Shown here in pieces: positions 35,448 to 45,658 of a stretch of 64,000 nt of DNA; the first letter of the stretch is position 1; each line of letters opens with the position of its first letter. The position numbers and the translations under genes were made by a program. The DNA comes from Psychrobacter glaciei. GTDB lineage: Bacteria > Pseudomonadota > Gammaproteobacteria > Pseudomonadales > Moraxellaceae. The stretch lies in contig NZ_BMZR01000001.1 of NCBI RefSeq assembly GCF_014652895.1, positions 434,001 through 498,000 on the forward strand, read 5' to 3'. The notes under the pieces were generated by a model. It ran no database searches. It was not told where the DNA came from and worked only from the letters and a program-made list of their open reading frames with translations.

Positions 35448-36347
35448 TTAAGCCCGTACTTTACGGCTCAAAAACTTGGTTTTGGCTTTTGGTAACACCA
35501 ATGCGAACACCACCAGCAGGGCAGTAATCAAGTTCAAATCTTGCGGGCCAAAGCCAATACTACGCAATGTGTCGCTTGATAGTGCCACTTGAATAAATAG
35601 TTTATAAAGGATGGCACCAATAATCACGGCAATAGTAATCAACCAAATGCGTTTGGCAGGAATAATCGTTTCACCGATGATGACGGCTGCTAAACCAATG
35701 ACGATTGTGCCGATACCGATAGAGATATCCGCGCCGCCCTGAGTCTGTACGAATAGCGCCCCTGCAAGAGCAATCAAACCATTAGACACGGCCATACCGA
35801 TGATGGTCATCCATGAGGTATTGATACCTTGTGCCTGTGCCATGCGCAAGTTAGAGCCAGTCGCACGCATGGACAGTCCAGTTTCGGTGTTATAAAACCA
35901 ATCCAGCAACAACTTTGCGGCGATAACGACCACGCCAATAATTAAGCAGCGCATCCAGTAGCCATTACCATCGGTGACTAGCGTACTGAATACGGTAGTT
36001 TCACCCAGTAGCGGCAAGTTTGGTGCGCCCATAATACGTAGGTTGACTGAATATAGTGCCACCATGACCAAAATACTGGCCAATAATTGCAATATGCCAA
36101 GCTTAACATGCAACCATGCGGTGACAATACCAGCGACCGAGCCTGCCAGCATACCAAAGGCACATGCCAGCCAAGGATTGACACCAGCAACGATAGAGAT
36201 ACCAGCGACTGCGCCCCCTAATGGAAAACTACCGTCTGCCGTTAAGTCGGGAAAGTCGAGAGTACGAAATGAGATAAGTACGCCAAGTGCGACGAGGCCG
36301 TAAATCAGACCACTTTCAAGTGCACCAAAAAAAGCAATTAAAGACAT
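35448..36347 (-). CDS. ABC transporter permease
   Basis: A 299-aa inner-membrane protein of the branched-chain/ABC_sub_bind permease family with eight or nine helices. FRTLDFPDLTADGSFPLGGAV (core DLTADGSFP) is characteristic, as is the cytoplasmic coupling loop around RATGSNLRMAQAQGI (near 160). It lies between the ATPase and the substrate-binding genes. A terminator at 36573-36606 separates it from the latter, so the permease and ATPase are probably made at a lower level. The 356-bp gap (36348-36703) holds nothing else that I can see. Confidence 0.92.
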   Translation of the reverse strand: MSLIAFFGALESGLIYGLVALGVLISFRTLDFPDLTADGSFPLGGAVAGISIVAGVNPWLACAFGMLAGSVAGIVTAWLHVKLGILQLLASILVMVALYSVNLRIMGAPNLPLLGETTVFSTLVTDGNGYWMRCLIIGVVVIAAKLLLDWFYNTETGLSMRATGSNLRMAQAQGINTSWMTIIGMAVSNGLIALAGALFVQTQGGADISIGIGTIVIGLAAVIIGETIIPAKRIWLITIAVIIGAILYKLFIQVALSSDTLRSIGFGPQDLNLITALLVVFALVLPKAKTKFLSRKVRA

Positions 36348-36572
36348 AAGGTATCAGTAAGTCATAATCAAGCGTTTAGCGATTATTATCATAGATAAAC
36401 AGGCAAGCAGCAATGAATAGTGCTTTCTATAATCTAGAGTAATCTAAACGGCTAAGCGGTGAATTTAACAGATTAAGCAATCTGCGGTTAGGGTAAACCA
36501 AAACATCTTCCTATGAGGAATGAGCATAAAATACCTTGGTTCGAAATTCGGTTTTAATGCTTATATCACATT

Positions 36573-36606
36573 AAAAATAACCCAGCTCATATACCAGTAG
36601 CTGGGT
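36573..36606 (-). terminator. Terminator inside the ABC importer cluster
   Basis: ACCCAGCT (36580-36587) pairs with AGCTGGGT (36599-36606). An A-run lies on the left, which reads as Ts on the minus strand. It stands after the substrate-binding gene at 36704 and before the permease. Confidence 0.8.
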
Positions 36607-36703
36607 CATTTTTATACTGAAATAATAGCAGTAAATATAAGCAACAATCTAGAATTAAACCATTAATATAATCGTTTAACATGATGCTTATATTCAGAGG
36701 GCG

Positions 36704-37729
36704 CTATTCTACCACTTCTTTTGCTTTATCGATAACTGCTTGTGGCAATGTGATGCCTTCCGCTTTAGCATTTTTTGGACTGACATATAAATCAAGCGCT
36801 TGAGGGGTATAAACAGGGATATCACCTGCTTTTTCGCCATTCAAAATACGCACCACGATTTTACCTGTTTCGCGACCAAGGGCATAATAATCAACGCCTA
36901 ATGCAGCAATGGCACCACGTGCAACAGAGCTGGTGTCCGAGGCAATTAGGGGGATTTTGCTTTCTTTAGCCACTTGAAATAGTGACTCGTAAGCAGAGAC
37001 CACATTATTATCGGTTGACGTATAAATCATATCAACCTTGCCTTCTAAGCTACGGGCTGCCATGGCAATATCAGTACTGCGCTGGGCAGGGGCTTCGTGT
37101 ACGGTGATGCCCATTGGGGTCAGTTTTTCTTTTAGATTTTTTAGGATGATAGTAGAGTTCACTTCACCTGGGCTATAAACGTAACCCACATTTTTTAAGC
37201 TTGGAATAATTTGGCGCATCAAGGCAATTTGCGGCTCATAAGGGAGCGCATCAGAACCGCCAGTAACGTTGGTGCCAGAACCATCAAGTTTTGATACCAA
37301 TTTGGCTTCTACTGGGTCAGTCACCGCAGAGAATACCAAAGGAATAGTGCTGGTAGCTGCCGCAACCGATTGTGCTGATGGTGTACCAATGGCAACGATA
37401 ACGTCTGAGTTGTCTGCAACAAATTGCTTGGCAATCTGCCCAGCGGTTGCCGTGTTACCCTGTGCGCTCTGGAAATTAACAGTTAAGTTTTCACCTTCTG
37501 TAAAGCCTGCCTCAGCAAGCTCTTCAATCACGCCTTTACGCACGTCATCAAGGGCTGGATGCTCAACAATGGCAGTAATGGCAACCGTTTTCATGGCGGT
37601 AGCAGCATCGCCAGTGGCGGCGCCATCATTAGCTGTGGTGTCTTCTGCTGACTGGCTACAACCGGTCAAAATAGCGGTACAAACACCGCCCCATAGTAAG
37701 GCTTTAGCAAAACGATTCTGATACAACAT
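36704..37729 (-). CDS. ABC transporter substrate-binding lipoprotein (copy 2)
   Basis: A 341-aa ABC_sub_bind (TrpX-like) protein. The signal peptide ends in LTGC, so it is lipid-anchored. The family core is intact: IVEHPALDDVRKGVIEEL, VNFQSAQGNTATAGQIAKQF (core QSAQGNTAT), and VAIGTPSAQSVAAAT. The ATG at 37729 has AGGAG 8 nt upstream. It is a tandem paralogue of the next gene (92-nt gap). The two share most motifs but differ in signal peptide and ligand-pocket residues. Solutes of this family include aromatic amino acids, but that is not shown here. Confidence 0.92.
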   Translation of the reverse strand: MLYQNRFAKALLWGGVCTAILTGCSQSAEDTTANDGAATGDAATAMKTVAITAIVEHPALDDVRKGVIEELAEAGFTEGENLTVNFQSAQGNTATAGQIAKQFVADNSDVIVAIGTPSAQSVAAATSTIPLVFSAVTDPVEAKLVSKLDGSGTNVTGGSDALPYEPQIALMRQIIPSLKNVGYVYSPGEVNSTIILKNLKEKLTPMGITVHEAPAQRSTDIAMAARSLEGKVDMIYTSTDNNVVSAYESLFQVAKESKIPLIASDTSSVARGAIAALGVDYYALGRETGKIVVRILNGEKAGDIPVYTPQALDLYVSPKNAKAEGITLPQAVIDKAKEVVE

Positions 37730-37821
37730 GGGTGTTACTCCTAAAAATAATAATGTGTCCATACATAAATAATTAACGTACTTATTAAGCGTTTACTGCT
37801 TGTTGATGCTCTTATTGCTGG

Positions 37822-38862
37822 CTACTTACTATCAGTTTTTGCTTTGGTATCCACATCAACAGCGTTTTTCATCATCTCTGCTGATAGGTTAACGCCTTGT
37901 GATTTGGCGTGCTTCGGACTGACATATAAAGTTAAGTCATTCATGATCTCAGGCTTGATGGTGCTGACAGCCTCGCCATTTAAAATTCTATAAACCATTT
38001 TGCCGGTCTTGCGACCAAAGTCATAGTCATTAACGCCTAAAGCAGCCGTCGCCCCGCGTTGTACACTAAACTCATCAGAGGCCACAATCGGCATTTTTAG
38101 CTCATTTGCCGCTTGTGTCATGGCTTCAAACGCAGAGGCCACGTTATTGTCCATTGAGGTATAAATGATATCAGCGCGCCCTTGTAGACTGCGCGTTGCC
38201 ATACCAATATCGGTTGGACGATTGGCAGGTATATCTAAAATAGACAAGCCACGCGTTGGCAACATCTCTTTTAGCCTATCACGCAGTGCTACCGAGTTGG
38301 CTTCACCAGGGCTATACACATAACCGATGGTTTTGGCATTGGGCTTGATTTGTTGTAATAAGTCAATTTGTGGCTCTAATGGCAACTGGCTTGACAGTCC
38401 GGTCAAGTTATCTTGAAATGGAGTGCCATCTGCATTGATGAGCTTGGCTGCAAGTGGGTCTGAAACCGCTGTATATACAATGGGCACGCTTGTGGTGGAT
38501 GCCACAACCGATTGTGCTGACGGGGTAGAGATAGCCACGATAGCATCTGGATTGTCTCCTGCGAACTGTTTGGCGATTTGTCCAGCAGTTGCCGTGTTTC
38601 CTTGAGCGCTTTGGAAGTTAATAGTCAGATTCTGGCCTTCGATATAACCATTATCTGCTAGTTCATCAATGATGCCGCGGCGCATATCATCTAGCGATGG
38701 ATGCTCAACAATCTGCGTGATGGCCAGCGTTTTGGCTGGTTTATCTGTCGTTGTCGTGCTATCAGTAGTTGCCGTATCGTCAGTATTTGAGCAGCCGATT
38801 AGGCCGAGCGTACTGATGGCAATGCTGCATAGGCTTAGGCGTAGAGTAGAAGCAATGGTCAT
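37822..38862 (-). CDS. ABC transporter substrate-binding lipoprotein (copy 1)
   Basis: A 346-aa paralogue of the downstream gene, the first of the cluster. The signal peptide ends LIGC, followed by a Thr/Asp-rich linker and then IVEHPSLDDMRRGIIDEL and IVAISTPSAQSVVAST-type motifs (core TPSAQSVV). YVSPKHAKSQGV near the C-terminus matches YVSPKNAKAEGI in the other copy. Three 14-bp direct repeats lie 53-94 nt upstream of the start. Two binding proteins for one permease may broaden the solute range or act at different concentrations. Confidence 0.92.
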   Translation of the reverse strand: MTIASTLRLSLCSIAISTLGLIGCSNTDDTATTDSTTTTDKPAKTLAITQIVEHPSLDDMRRGIIDELADNGYIEGQNLTINFQSAQGNTATAGQIAKQFAGDNPDAIVAISTPSAQSVVASTTSVPIVYTAVSDPLAAKLINADGTPFQDNLTGLSSQLPLEPQIDLLQQIKPNAKTIGYVYSPGEANSVALRDRLKEMLPTRGLSILDIPANRPTDIGMATRSLQGRADIIYTSMDNNVASAFEAMTQAANELKMPIVASDEFSVQRGATAALGVNDYDFGRKTGKMVYRILNGEAVSTIKPEIMNDLTLYVSPKHAKSQGVNLSAEMMKNAVDVDTKAKTDSK

Positions 38863-38914
38863 TATTAGTCTGGCTCATAGGTTAGAGAGTGCAGGTCAGC
38901 CGAATGACAGCAGT

Positions 38915-38956
38915 ATCAGTTCTGTAATATCAGTTCTGTGATGTCAATTCTGCGAT
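38915..38956. repeat. Three tandem 14-bp repeats upstream of the importer
   Basis: ATCAGTTCTGTAAT (38915-38928), ATCAGTTCTGTGAT (38929-38942) and GTCAATTCTGCGAT (38943-38956) are imperfect head-to-tail copies. They lie 53-94 nt upstream of the leftward importer operon, a suitable place for an activator or repressor. The rest of the gap 38863-39348 has no gene I can support. Confidence 0.65.
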
Positions 38957-39348
38957 AGTAGGCTAACATTGAGGTGATCGATTCCTTGATCATGATGGCT
39001 ATATTATGACAGCAATGTAACTTATCGCAATAAAAAATTAATTTGCGTTTGTTATGGTGATAGATAGAATGAAAATCATAACTTTTTTTTGATATTTTAG
39101 AGACTGCTATAAAAAAAGATGCCACTAAGGACATTTTTTTGTTCAATAGAATTACAATTAAAAAGCCTACACGCTAGCAACGCACCTATTACGAACTCAC
39201 TTTATAATTAACGTAAGCTAATTTTGATACGAGAATTATTGTGAGTCTAAAATTTTTACCATTCCATTATTATGCTGGCGTGGTGAATGTACAGCACACT
39301 CTAATATCTCCTTAAGTTTTTTCGAATGAATATTTTAAGGATAATAAT

Positions 39349-39750
39349 ATGAACACTGCTAATTTTAAACTATTAACCATTGCCGGTATCACGGCTACTT
39401 CATTAATTTGCTTGCCTGCTATGGCAAAAGACAATCATGGAAATGGTAACGGTAATGGGCACGGAAACGCCAAGGGTAACTCTGCTCATATTAGTAAAGA
39501 TTACAAGCATAGTGGCAATGCTCAACCAAATATCAACGCTTATCGCAATGCTAGCTCGAATGCCTCATTTAAGCGTGATCTTGATAAATATGGTTACAGA
39601 GTAGTCGGCAATATTGATAGAAGAGATTACGATCGTTCTGTCGTTTTAGACCGTTATGATGATCGTTACGTCCGTCTTCGCACCCCGGAAAACAATATTG
39701 TGACGGTGATTAATGATACGTTGCAGATCATCGATGTTTTAACCAGATAA
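39349..39750 (+). CDS. Unknown small secreted Gly/Asn/His-rich protein
   Basis: A 133-aa protein with a Sec signal peptide (about residues 1-26, cut after PAMA). A low-complexity NHGNGNGNGHGNAKGN stretch (about 29-44) could bind metal ions. The C-terminal 65 residues form a compact basic domain with DKYGYRVVGNIDRRDYDRS and RYVRLRTPENNIVTV. A TAAGGATAATAAT site precedes the ATG. RcnB-like periplasmic proteins have a similar build, but I cannot confirm that family. Confidence 0.7.
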   Translation: MNTANFKLLTIAGITATSLICLPAMAKDNHGNGNGNGHGNAKGNSAHISKDYKHSGNAQPNINAYRNASSNASFKRDLDKYGYRVVGNIDRRDYDRSVVLDRYDDRYVRLRTPENNIVTVINDTLQIIDVLTR

Positions 39751-39784
39751 ATATAAGACCCTAACCATTTTATAAATCAACCAT

Positions 39785-39813
39785 AAAAAAGATGCCTCTA
39801 GGGCATCTTTTTT
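39785..39813. terminator. Bidirectional terminator
   Basis: AAAAGATGCC pairs with GGGCATCTTTT around a TCTA loop, flanked by A and T runs. It serves the secreted-protein gene and the converging metG gene. Confidence 0.88.
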
Positions 39814-39837
39814 ATTTTTTACTACTAAAAATCACGG

Positions 39838-41931
39838 TTAAGCAAGCACATCACCGACGATACAAGCATCAGGCAAGGTAACGACTGTTAAGCCCGTTTT
39901 TGGATCACCAGTCGATAGTACCATGCCTTCTGATACGCCAAATTTCATCTTACGCGGCGCAAGGTTGGTAACGCAAATGACTTTCTTATTAACCAATTGC
40001 TCAGGCTCATAAAACTTACGGATACCGCTGAACACATTGCGTGTTTGTGCTTCGCCTACATCTAAGGTGAACTGTAATAGCTTGTCCGCGCCTTCTACAT
40101 GGTTACAGGCAACAACGTGAGCCACTTTCATTTCAACTTTAGAGAAATCGTCAATACCAATATAGTCAGTTTGTTCAGCATCCGCATCTGTTGCAGGTGT
40201 TTTATCCTTTGCGGCAGGCTTGCTACTTTCAGTCGCGGCAGGAGCGTCTGCTTGAGCTAATGATGCTTTAGAATCTTCAACCATCGCAGCAACATCTTTT
40301 TCTTCGATACGCTGCATGAGTGGTTTGAATTTATTGATTTTGTGACCCAGCAACCATTGGTTACGGCTTGCGAAGTCTAAGCTATCAATGTTCAAAAACT
40401 CTTTTGCATTGGCAGTCAGTTCAGGTAGGACAGGAGCAAGATAAACCATCAATTGACGGAAGATATTAATCGCGACCGAGCAGACATCTTGAACTTCTTG
40501 CTCTTTGCCTTCAACTTTGGCCAGTGACCATGGCTTTTTGTCATCAATGTATTCATTGGCCTTGTCTGCACACTGCATGATCAAGCGCATGGCACGTGAG
40601 AACTCACGGTTCTCGTAGGCAGCAGCAATTTCATCACCCGTTTTGGTGATGTCTTCTAATAGCTCTGACTCGACGCAAACTTCTGACAGCATGCCGTCGT
40701 ACTTCTTAACCAAGAATCCAGCGCTACGACTGGCGATATTGACGACTTTACCAACCAAGTCAGAATTGACCTTTTGCATAAAGTCTTCTAAATCTAAGTT
40801 AATGTCTTCAACTTTGTCAGACAGTTTGCTGGCAAAGTAATAACGCAAGTATTCAGGATGCAAATGCTCAGCATAAGTTTCGGCTTTGATAAAGGTGCCG
40901 CGTGACTTGCTCATCTTTTCGCCATTGACCATCAAAAAGCCGTGAGCAAAGACGCCAGTTGGTGTGCGGAGTTCGCTACCAGCTAGCATCGCTGGCCAAA
41001 ACAAGGCGTGGAAGTAAACGATGTCTTTACCGATGAAATGATAGACTTCGGTTTTGTGCTCGTTTTCTTGCATCCAGTAACGGTCAAAATCAAGCGCTTG
41101 GTCTGTACCTGCACGCTTATCGCATAGGTTTTTAAAGCTTGCCATGTAGCCAACTGGTGCATCTAGCCATACATAAAAATATTTGTCTGGCTCATCGCTT
41201 GGCGTATCTGGAATTTGGAAACCAAAATAGGGCGCATCACGTGAGATATCCCAAGTGGCTAAACCGGCTTCAAACCATTCTTGTAGCTTGTTGGCAACAG
41301 AGGTTTGCAAACGGTTATCGCTGCGTGTCCAATCTTTTAAGAACTGCTCAAACTCTGGCAAATTAAAGAAATAATGCTTAGAGGTTTTGAGCACAGGTGT
41401 CGCGCCCGATAGCGTAGACTGTGGGTCTTTAAGTTCGGTGGCATTATATGTGGTGCCACATACTTCACAGTTGTCACCGTATTGGTCAGCTGATCCGCAT
41501 TCAGGGCAAGTGCCTTTGACAAAGCGATCGGCCAAAAACAATTGCTTTTCGGGATCAAAAAGCTGCTCGACATCTTTAGTGCTGATATGTCCAGCGCTAT
41601 CAAGACGACGATAAATCAGCTCAGAGAAATGCTTGTTTTCTTCTGAATGGGTTGAATGATAATTATCAAAATCAATCAAAAACTTACCAAAATCGGACTC
41701 ATGTGAAGCTTTAACTGTCGCAATCTGCTCTTCTGGTGTGATGCCGTTATCTTGAGCTTTGAGCATGATCGCCGTACCGTGTGCATCATCCGCGCAGACA
41801 TAGGTAACCTGATGACCTTGCGCTTTCATCGCGCGCACCCAAATGTCAGTCTGAATATATTCTACAAGATGCCCCAAATGGATATAGCCATTGGCGTAGG
41901 GCAGCGCACTGGTTACTAGAATCTCACGCAC
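39838..41931 (-). CDS. metG: Methionyl-tRNA synthetase
   Basis: A 697-aa class I synthetase, the length of the E. coli-type dimeric enzyme. [14 protein letters not shown] is the HIGH-type motif (near 10-23). [18 protein letters not shown] (about 141-158) is the zinc knuckle. [10 protein letters not shown] (near 340) is KMSKS. A linker of Ala/Ser/Lys residues (about 560-595) leads to the C-terminal EMAP-like tRNA-binding domain ([19 protein letters not shown]). It charges tRNA-Met with methionine. The start codon is GTG at 41931, with AGGTG just upstream. Single copy and well conserved, so the call is secure. Confidence 0.98.
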   Translation of the reverse strand: MREILVTSALPYANGYIHLGHLVEYIQTDIWVRAMKAQGHQVTYVCADDAHGTAIMLKAQDNGITPEEQIATVKASHESDFGKFLIDFDNYHSTHSEENKHFSELIYRRLDSAGHISTKDVEQLFDPEKQLFLADRFVKGTCPECGSADQYGDNCEVCGTTYNATELKDPQSTLSGATPVLKTSKHYFFNLPEFEQFLKDWTRSDNRLQTSVANKLQEWFEAGLATWDISRDAPYFGFQIPDTPSDEPDKYFYVWLDAPVGYMASFKNLCDKRAGTDQALDFDRYWMQENEHKTEVYHFIGKDIVYFHALFWPAMLAGSELRTPTGVFAHGFLMVNGEKMSKSRGTFIKAETYAEHLHPEYLRYYFASKLSDKVEDINLDLEDFMQKVNSDLVGKVVNIASRSAGFLVKKYDGMLSEVCVESELLEDITKTGDEIAAAYENREFSRAMRLIMQCADKANEYIDDKKPWSLAKVEGKEQEVQDVCSVAINIFRQLMVYLAPVLPELTANAKEFLNIDSLDFASRNQWLLGHKINKFKPLMQRIEEKDVAAMVEDSKASLAQADAPAATESSKPAAKDKTPATDADAEQTDYIGIDDFSKVEMKVAHVVACNHVEGADKLLQFTLDVGEAQTRNVFSGIRKFYEPEQLVNKKVICVTNLAPRKMKFGVSEGMVLSTGDPKTGLTVVTLPDACIVGDVLA

Positions 41932-42164
41932 AAAATCACCTATATTTTTATAAAAACGGGTTAGTTATCGAACATCTTAAGCAGTTAGTCGCTCGTCGAT
42001 GCGATGTTATCAATACTAAAAATAATAAAAATTCAAAAAGTGTGCCTATGATACCGTAATTCAGATAAATTTGTGATATTCCTTAGTAATTACTTATCGT
42101 TTGTCAGCCATAAACAATAGGCTTGCGCCGTATTTGATAGTTATAGAATGGTTATAGAGCAGCC

Positions 42165-42204
42165 ACAAAAAACCCACCAAGCATTTTGCCAAGTGGGTTT
42201 TTTA
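42165..42204. terminator. Terminator downstream of the GntP gene
   Basis: AAAAAACCCAC pairs with GTGGGTTTTTT around a loop, with runs on both sides. The remainder of 41932-42261 shows no gene; the metG promoter should lie within it. Confidence 0.8.
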
Positions 42205-42261
42205 TTTATCCATTATTCGCTTAGATACCAGTAGTCAGTAATAGTAAATAACTAAGCTAGC

Positions 42262-43677
42262 TTAGAATGAGCCAAACATGGTACCTAAGGTAATAACAGC
42301 GACCACAGCCACTAATGGAATGACCATCGTAACCATGGCTAAGTTTAAGTAAGACTGCTTGTGGGTTAAACCACAAATAGCGAGTAAAGTAATGACCGCG
42401 CCGCTGTGTGGCAGCGTATCCAAACCACCCGCTGCCATAACGGCCACACGGTGCATTAGTTCAGGGTCGATACCAGCATTAACTGCCATTCTGAGATAAT
42501 CTTCACCCAATGTCGACAGCGCAATACTCAAACCGCCAGACGATGAACCGGTAATGCCAGCAAGTGTGGTCATAGCGACCGCTTCTGAGATGAGCGGGTT
42601 ATCAGGAGTCAAGTTTAGAATGCTGTCACGAATGATAAGAAACCCTGCTAATGAGGCGATAACTGCACCGTAACCCACTTCTGATGCGGTATTAAAAATC
42701 GGCAACATAGAATCATAAGTACCACGGTTAATGGTTTTCTGTAGATTGTTCCAATGACCAATACGCAGCAAAATTAGCACCACACAAGCCAAGACTAATG
42801 AGATGATAATCGACCACAGTCCAAGTGAGCCTGCGATATTTAGGTCTGGAAACTGGGCTTGTAGACTACTGAAGTCTATCGAAGGAAAAATTGCATAAGT
42901 TAATAAGGCATTCAAGCCGATGACCAATACCAGCGGAATCATAGCAACCGTAAATGAGGTTTGGTGAGTACTTAATACCTCAGCTTCTTTTGCAGTTGCA
43001 CCAACACCGCCCACATCTTCATCATCATGCTGACCATAGCCTTCGCCCGCTGCATTGGCTTTTTTGGCGCGTGATTGCAACCACAACCAACCACAGATAA
43101 ACATGATAGTACCGCCGATGATACCCAAAATAGGCGCGGCAAATACGTTGGTATTGTAATAAGGAATCGGTATGGCATTTTGAATGGCTGGCGTGCCCGG
43201 TAATGCCGTCATCGTAAAGGTAAATGACCCAAGGGCAATGGCGGCTGGAATTAAGCGTTTAGGTATATCAGCGGCTTTAAACAAGTCTTTGGCGATTGGA
43301 TAAATAGCAAAAGCCACAACAAACAACGATACACCGCCGTAGGTCAAAATGGCACAGACCAAAATCACAGCAAGAATGGCTTTGCTGGCACCGAGCTTTT
43401 CGACGACCGTATTGGCAATGGCGGTTGCCGCGCCAGAGTCAGCCATCAAACGCCCGAACAGTGCACCCAGCAAGAATATAGGGAAGAACTTGAGTAAGAA
43501 TCCACTCAATGCACCCATAAATACATCAGTATAGGCAGGGATCGTACTTAAAAAATCTCCTGACAGTAAGACGGCTAATGTCGCCATAATCGGTGCTAAG
43601 ATCAGCACAGAATAACCGCGATAAGCAAAGAACATGAGTAATAATAGGGTAATGACAATAGCAAGTGTACTAAACAT
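42262..43677 (-). CDS. GntP-family permease (probable 3-hydroxybutyrate importer)
   Basis: A 471-aa transporter of the GntP/CitMHS class with about 12 helices. Features are GALSGFLLKFFPIFLLGALFG near the N-terminus (core FFPIFLLG) and the ITGSSSGGLSIAL motif near 380. The ATG at 43677 has AAGGAGG 6 nt upstream; a longer reading from 43695 does not. It is divergent from the CoA-transferase and 3-hydroxybutyrate dehydrogenase genes. GntP-type carriers next to these genes are often annotated as D-beta-hydroxybutyrate permeases, so that substrate is inferred from context. Confidence 0.88.
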   Translation of the reverse strand: MFSTLAIVITLLLLMFFAYRGYSVLILAPIMATLAVLLSGDFLSTIPAYTDVFMGALSGFLLKFFPIFLLGALFGRLMADSGAATAIANTVVEKLGASKAILAVILVCAILTYGGVSLFVVAFAIYPIAKDLFKAADIPKRLIPAAIALGSFTFTMTALPGTPAIQNAIPIPYYNTNVFAAPILGIIGGTIMFICGWLWLQSRAKKANAAGEGYGQHDDEDVGGVGATAKEAEVLSTHQTSFTVAMIPLVLVIGLNALLTYAIFPSIDFSSLQAQFPDLNIAGSLGLWSIIISLVLACVVLILLRIGHWNNLQKTINRGTYDSMLPIFNTASEVGYGAVIASLAGFLIIRDSILNLTPDNPLISEAVAMTTLAGITGSSSGGLSIALSTLGEDYLRMAVNAGIDPELMHRVAVMAAGGLDTLPHSGAVITLLAICGLTHKQSYLNLAMVTMVIPLVAVVAVITLGTMFGSF

Positions 43678-43972
43678 GATGGCCCTCCTTGGCAAAATTA
43701 AAGTAGCGAGTATTTAGAGCATATCAATAGGAGTCAATGGTAAAATTCAACAGTACAGCATGGTAAATGGTTGTTATGTCATGCATATTTGTACTGATGA
43801 AGTGTTGATAGGCGATACACTCAGCGGCTGCGCTCTTCCTTATGGTTTCTGACTTATGGATATCCTCTAGTCGCTATGAGAATAATGTGCTAAGTTAGCA
43901 TAAGTGTTTTATATATGATATACCGATATAGAATGTATTACTTTAAATAATAGTTCTTATAATTTTGAATGT

Positions 43973-44023
43973 TAAGGGGTGCTCTCATTTTTATCACCAT
44001 TTTTAAAATGAGGACACGCCCTA
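43973..44023. repeat. Palindromic mini-element related to the sspA-sspB MITE
   Basis: Flanked by TA on both sides, the interior begins AGGGGTGCTCTCATTTT and ends AAAATGAGGACACGCCC, near mirror images of each other. Positions 43983-44023 match the reverse complement of 50907-50947 with about two mismatches. It looks like a pair of MITE ends with the middle lost. The rest of 43678-44079 holds no gene, only the divergent promoters for the 3-hydroxybutyrate genes. Confidence 0.65.
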
Positions 44024-44079
44024 GTCAAGCTGCATAAGTAAAGCTGCATATAAAATATTAAATAAAAAAGGAGTTCAGT

Positions 44080-44793
44080 ATGAGTCAATCAAAAGTATAT
44101 AGCAGTGCCGAAGAAGCACTAAAAGGCATCGTTAGTGATGGGCAAACCCTTGCTATCGGCGGCTTTGGTCTGTGTGGTATTCCTGAAGCGTTAATCGAAG
44201 CCCTGCACGATAGTGGGGTGAAGGATTTAACTTGTATCAGTAATAACGCAGGTGTCGATGATTTTGGTCTTGGTCTGTTACTACGGACGCGCCAAATAAA
44301 AAAAATGATCTCCTCTTATGTGGGTGAAAACAAAGAGTTTGAGCGTCAATATTTGGCAGGTGAGTTAGAAGTTGAGCTGACCCCGCAAGGAACGTTGGCT
44401 GAAAAACTACGTTCGGGCGGCGCAGGTATTCCTGCATTTTACACAGCAACTGGTGTCGGCACACTGGTAGCTGAAGGTAAAGAAACACGTGATTTTGATG
44501 GGCGCACTTATGTGCTTGAGCATACATTGCGTGCTGATGTGTCATTAATAAAAGCGCAAAAAGCAGATAAATCGGGCAACTTAATGTTTAACAAAACTGC
44601 CCGTAACTTCAATCCAGACTGCGCCATGGCAGGCAAAATTACCATTGTCGAAGTAGAAGAGATTGTAGAGACTGGCACATTCGATCCTGATGAAGTGCAT
44701 CTGCCTGGTATCTTTGTGCAGCGTATTGTATTAAATAACAGCCCTGAAAAGCGTATCGAAAAGACGACAATCAAGGCAGCCGAAGGCGCTTAA
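44080..44793 (+). CDS. scoA: CoA-transferase subunit A (3-oxoacid/acetoacetate type)
   Basis: A 237-aa alpha subunit of succinyl-CoA:3-ketoacid CoA-transferase. [13 protein letters not shown] (near 26) is the oxoanion/CoA motif of the family. [12 protein letters not shown] (near 53) and [16 protein letters not shown] (near 117) are also typical. AAAGGAG lies 8 nt before the ATG. With subunit B it transfers CoA from succinyl-CoA to acetoacetate. Together with the dehydrogenase two genes downstream, this turns 3-hydroxybutyrate into acetoacetyl-CoA. Confidence 0.93.
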   Translation: MSQSKVYSSAEEALKGIVSDGQTLAIGGFGLCGIPEALIEALHDSGVKDLTCISNNAGVDDFGLGLLLRTRQIKKMISSYVGENKEFERQYLAGELEVELTPQGTLAEKLRSGGAGIPAFYTATGVGTLVAEGKETRDFDGRTYVLEHTLRADVSLIKAQKADKSGNLMFNKTARNFNPDCAMAGKITIVEVEEIVETGTFDPDEVHLPGIFVQRIVLNNSPEKRIEKTTIKAAEGA

Positions 44794-44971
44794 TTGATAG
44801 CGTTGTCGAAATATTTCTAAAAGATGACATTAATAATAAAATATTGTAATACCATTTCCGAAAATTGGAGTAGCAAGGAAAACGAGTGAAAGTGCTACAT
44901 TTAGTAGACTAAGCGAGTTTGACACCGCTAATCATATTTTTTGGGGTGGTTATAAAAATAAGGAAGTTACC

Positions 44972-45601
44972 ATGGCATGGACAAGAGAGCAGATGGCACA
45001 GCGTGCCGCAAAAGAATTAGAAGATGGCTATTACGTAAATTTAGGCATTGGTCTACCAACCCTAGTTGCCAATTATATTCCTGAAGATGTGGATGTCTGG
45101 CTACAGTCAGAAAACGGCCTGCTAGGTATCGGCGAGTTTCCAACGGCAGACAATGTCGATGCTGATTTGATTAACGCTGGCAAGCAAACAGTGACCGCAG
45201 AACCAGGCGCCAGTTATTTTGGTAGTTCAGAGTCGTTTGCGATGATTCGTGGCGGTCATGTCAATCTTGCAATATTGGGCGCGATGGAAGTCTCGGAAAA
45301 AGGGGATTTGGCCAACTGGATGATTCCCAAAAAGATGGTCAAAGGCATGGGCGGTGCAATGGATTTAGTCGCTGGCGTGCAGCGAGTCATTGTGTTGATG
45401 GAGCAAGTCAACAAACACGGAGAACCAAAAATCCTTGCCAATTGTGAGCTACCATTAACGGGTAAAGGGGTCGTTGATCGTATCATTACTGAGCTTGCGG
45501 TACTCGATGTGACTGACAGTGGCTTGAAGTTAGTTGAGCTGGCAGACGGGGTCAGCTTCGAAGAACTCCAAGAAAAAACGCCTGTGAGTATTGCCCAATA
45601 A
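44972..45601 (+). CDS. scoB: CoA-transferase subunit B
   Basis: A 209-aa beta subunit. [18 protein letters not shown] (near 20) and [10 protein letters not shown] (near 47, with the catalytic Glu of the EN(G)LLG motif) are diagnostic. [19 protein letters not shown] and [15 protein letters not shown] follow. AAGGAAG precedes the ATG. The 178-nt gap after subunit A is unusually long for this pair, and it contains a GTAGCA...TGCTAC inverted repeat (44871-44901) that may be a repetitive element. Confidence 0.93.
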   Translation: MAWTREQMAQRAAKELEDGYYVNLGIGLPTLVANYIPEDVDVWLQSENGLLGIGEFPTADNVDADLINAGKQTVTAEPGASYFGSSESFAMIRGGHVNLAILGAMEVSEKGDLANWMIPKKMVKGMGGAMDLVAGVQRVIVLMEQVNKHGEPKILANCELPLTGKGVVDRIITELAVLDVTDSGLKLVELADGVSFEELQEKTPVSIAQ

Positions 45602-45658
45602 GTAAGCATTGCCCAATAATAGTATTCAGAAAAGCTATGTAATGAAAGGATATAAAAG

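Noticed and set aside
38916..39146. A 76-aa minus frame in the importer's upstream region
   Set aside because: Low-complexity Lys/Ile/Ser composition, overlaps the 14-bp repeats, no ribosome site.
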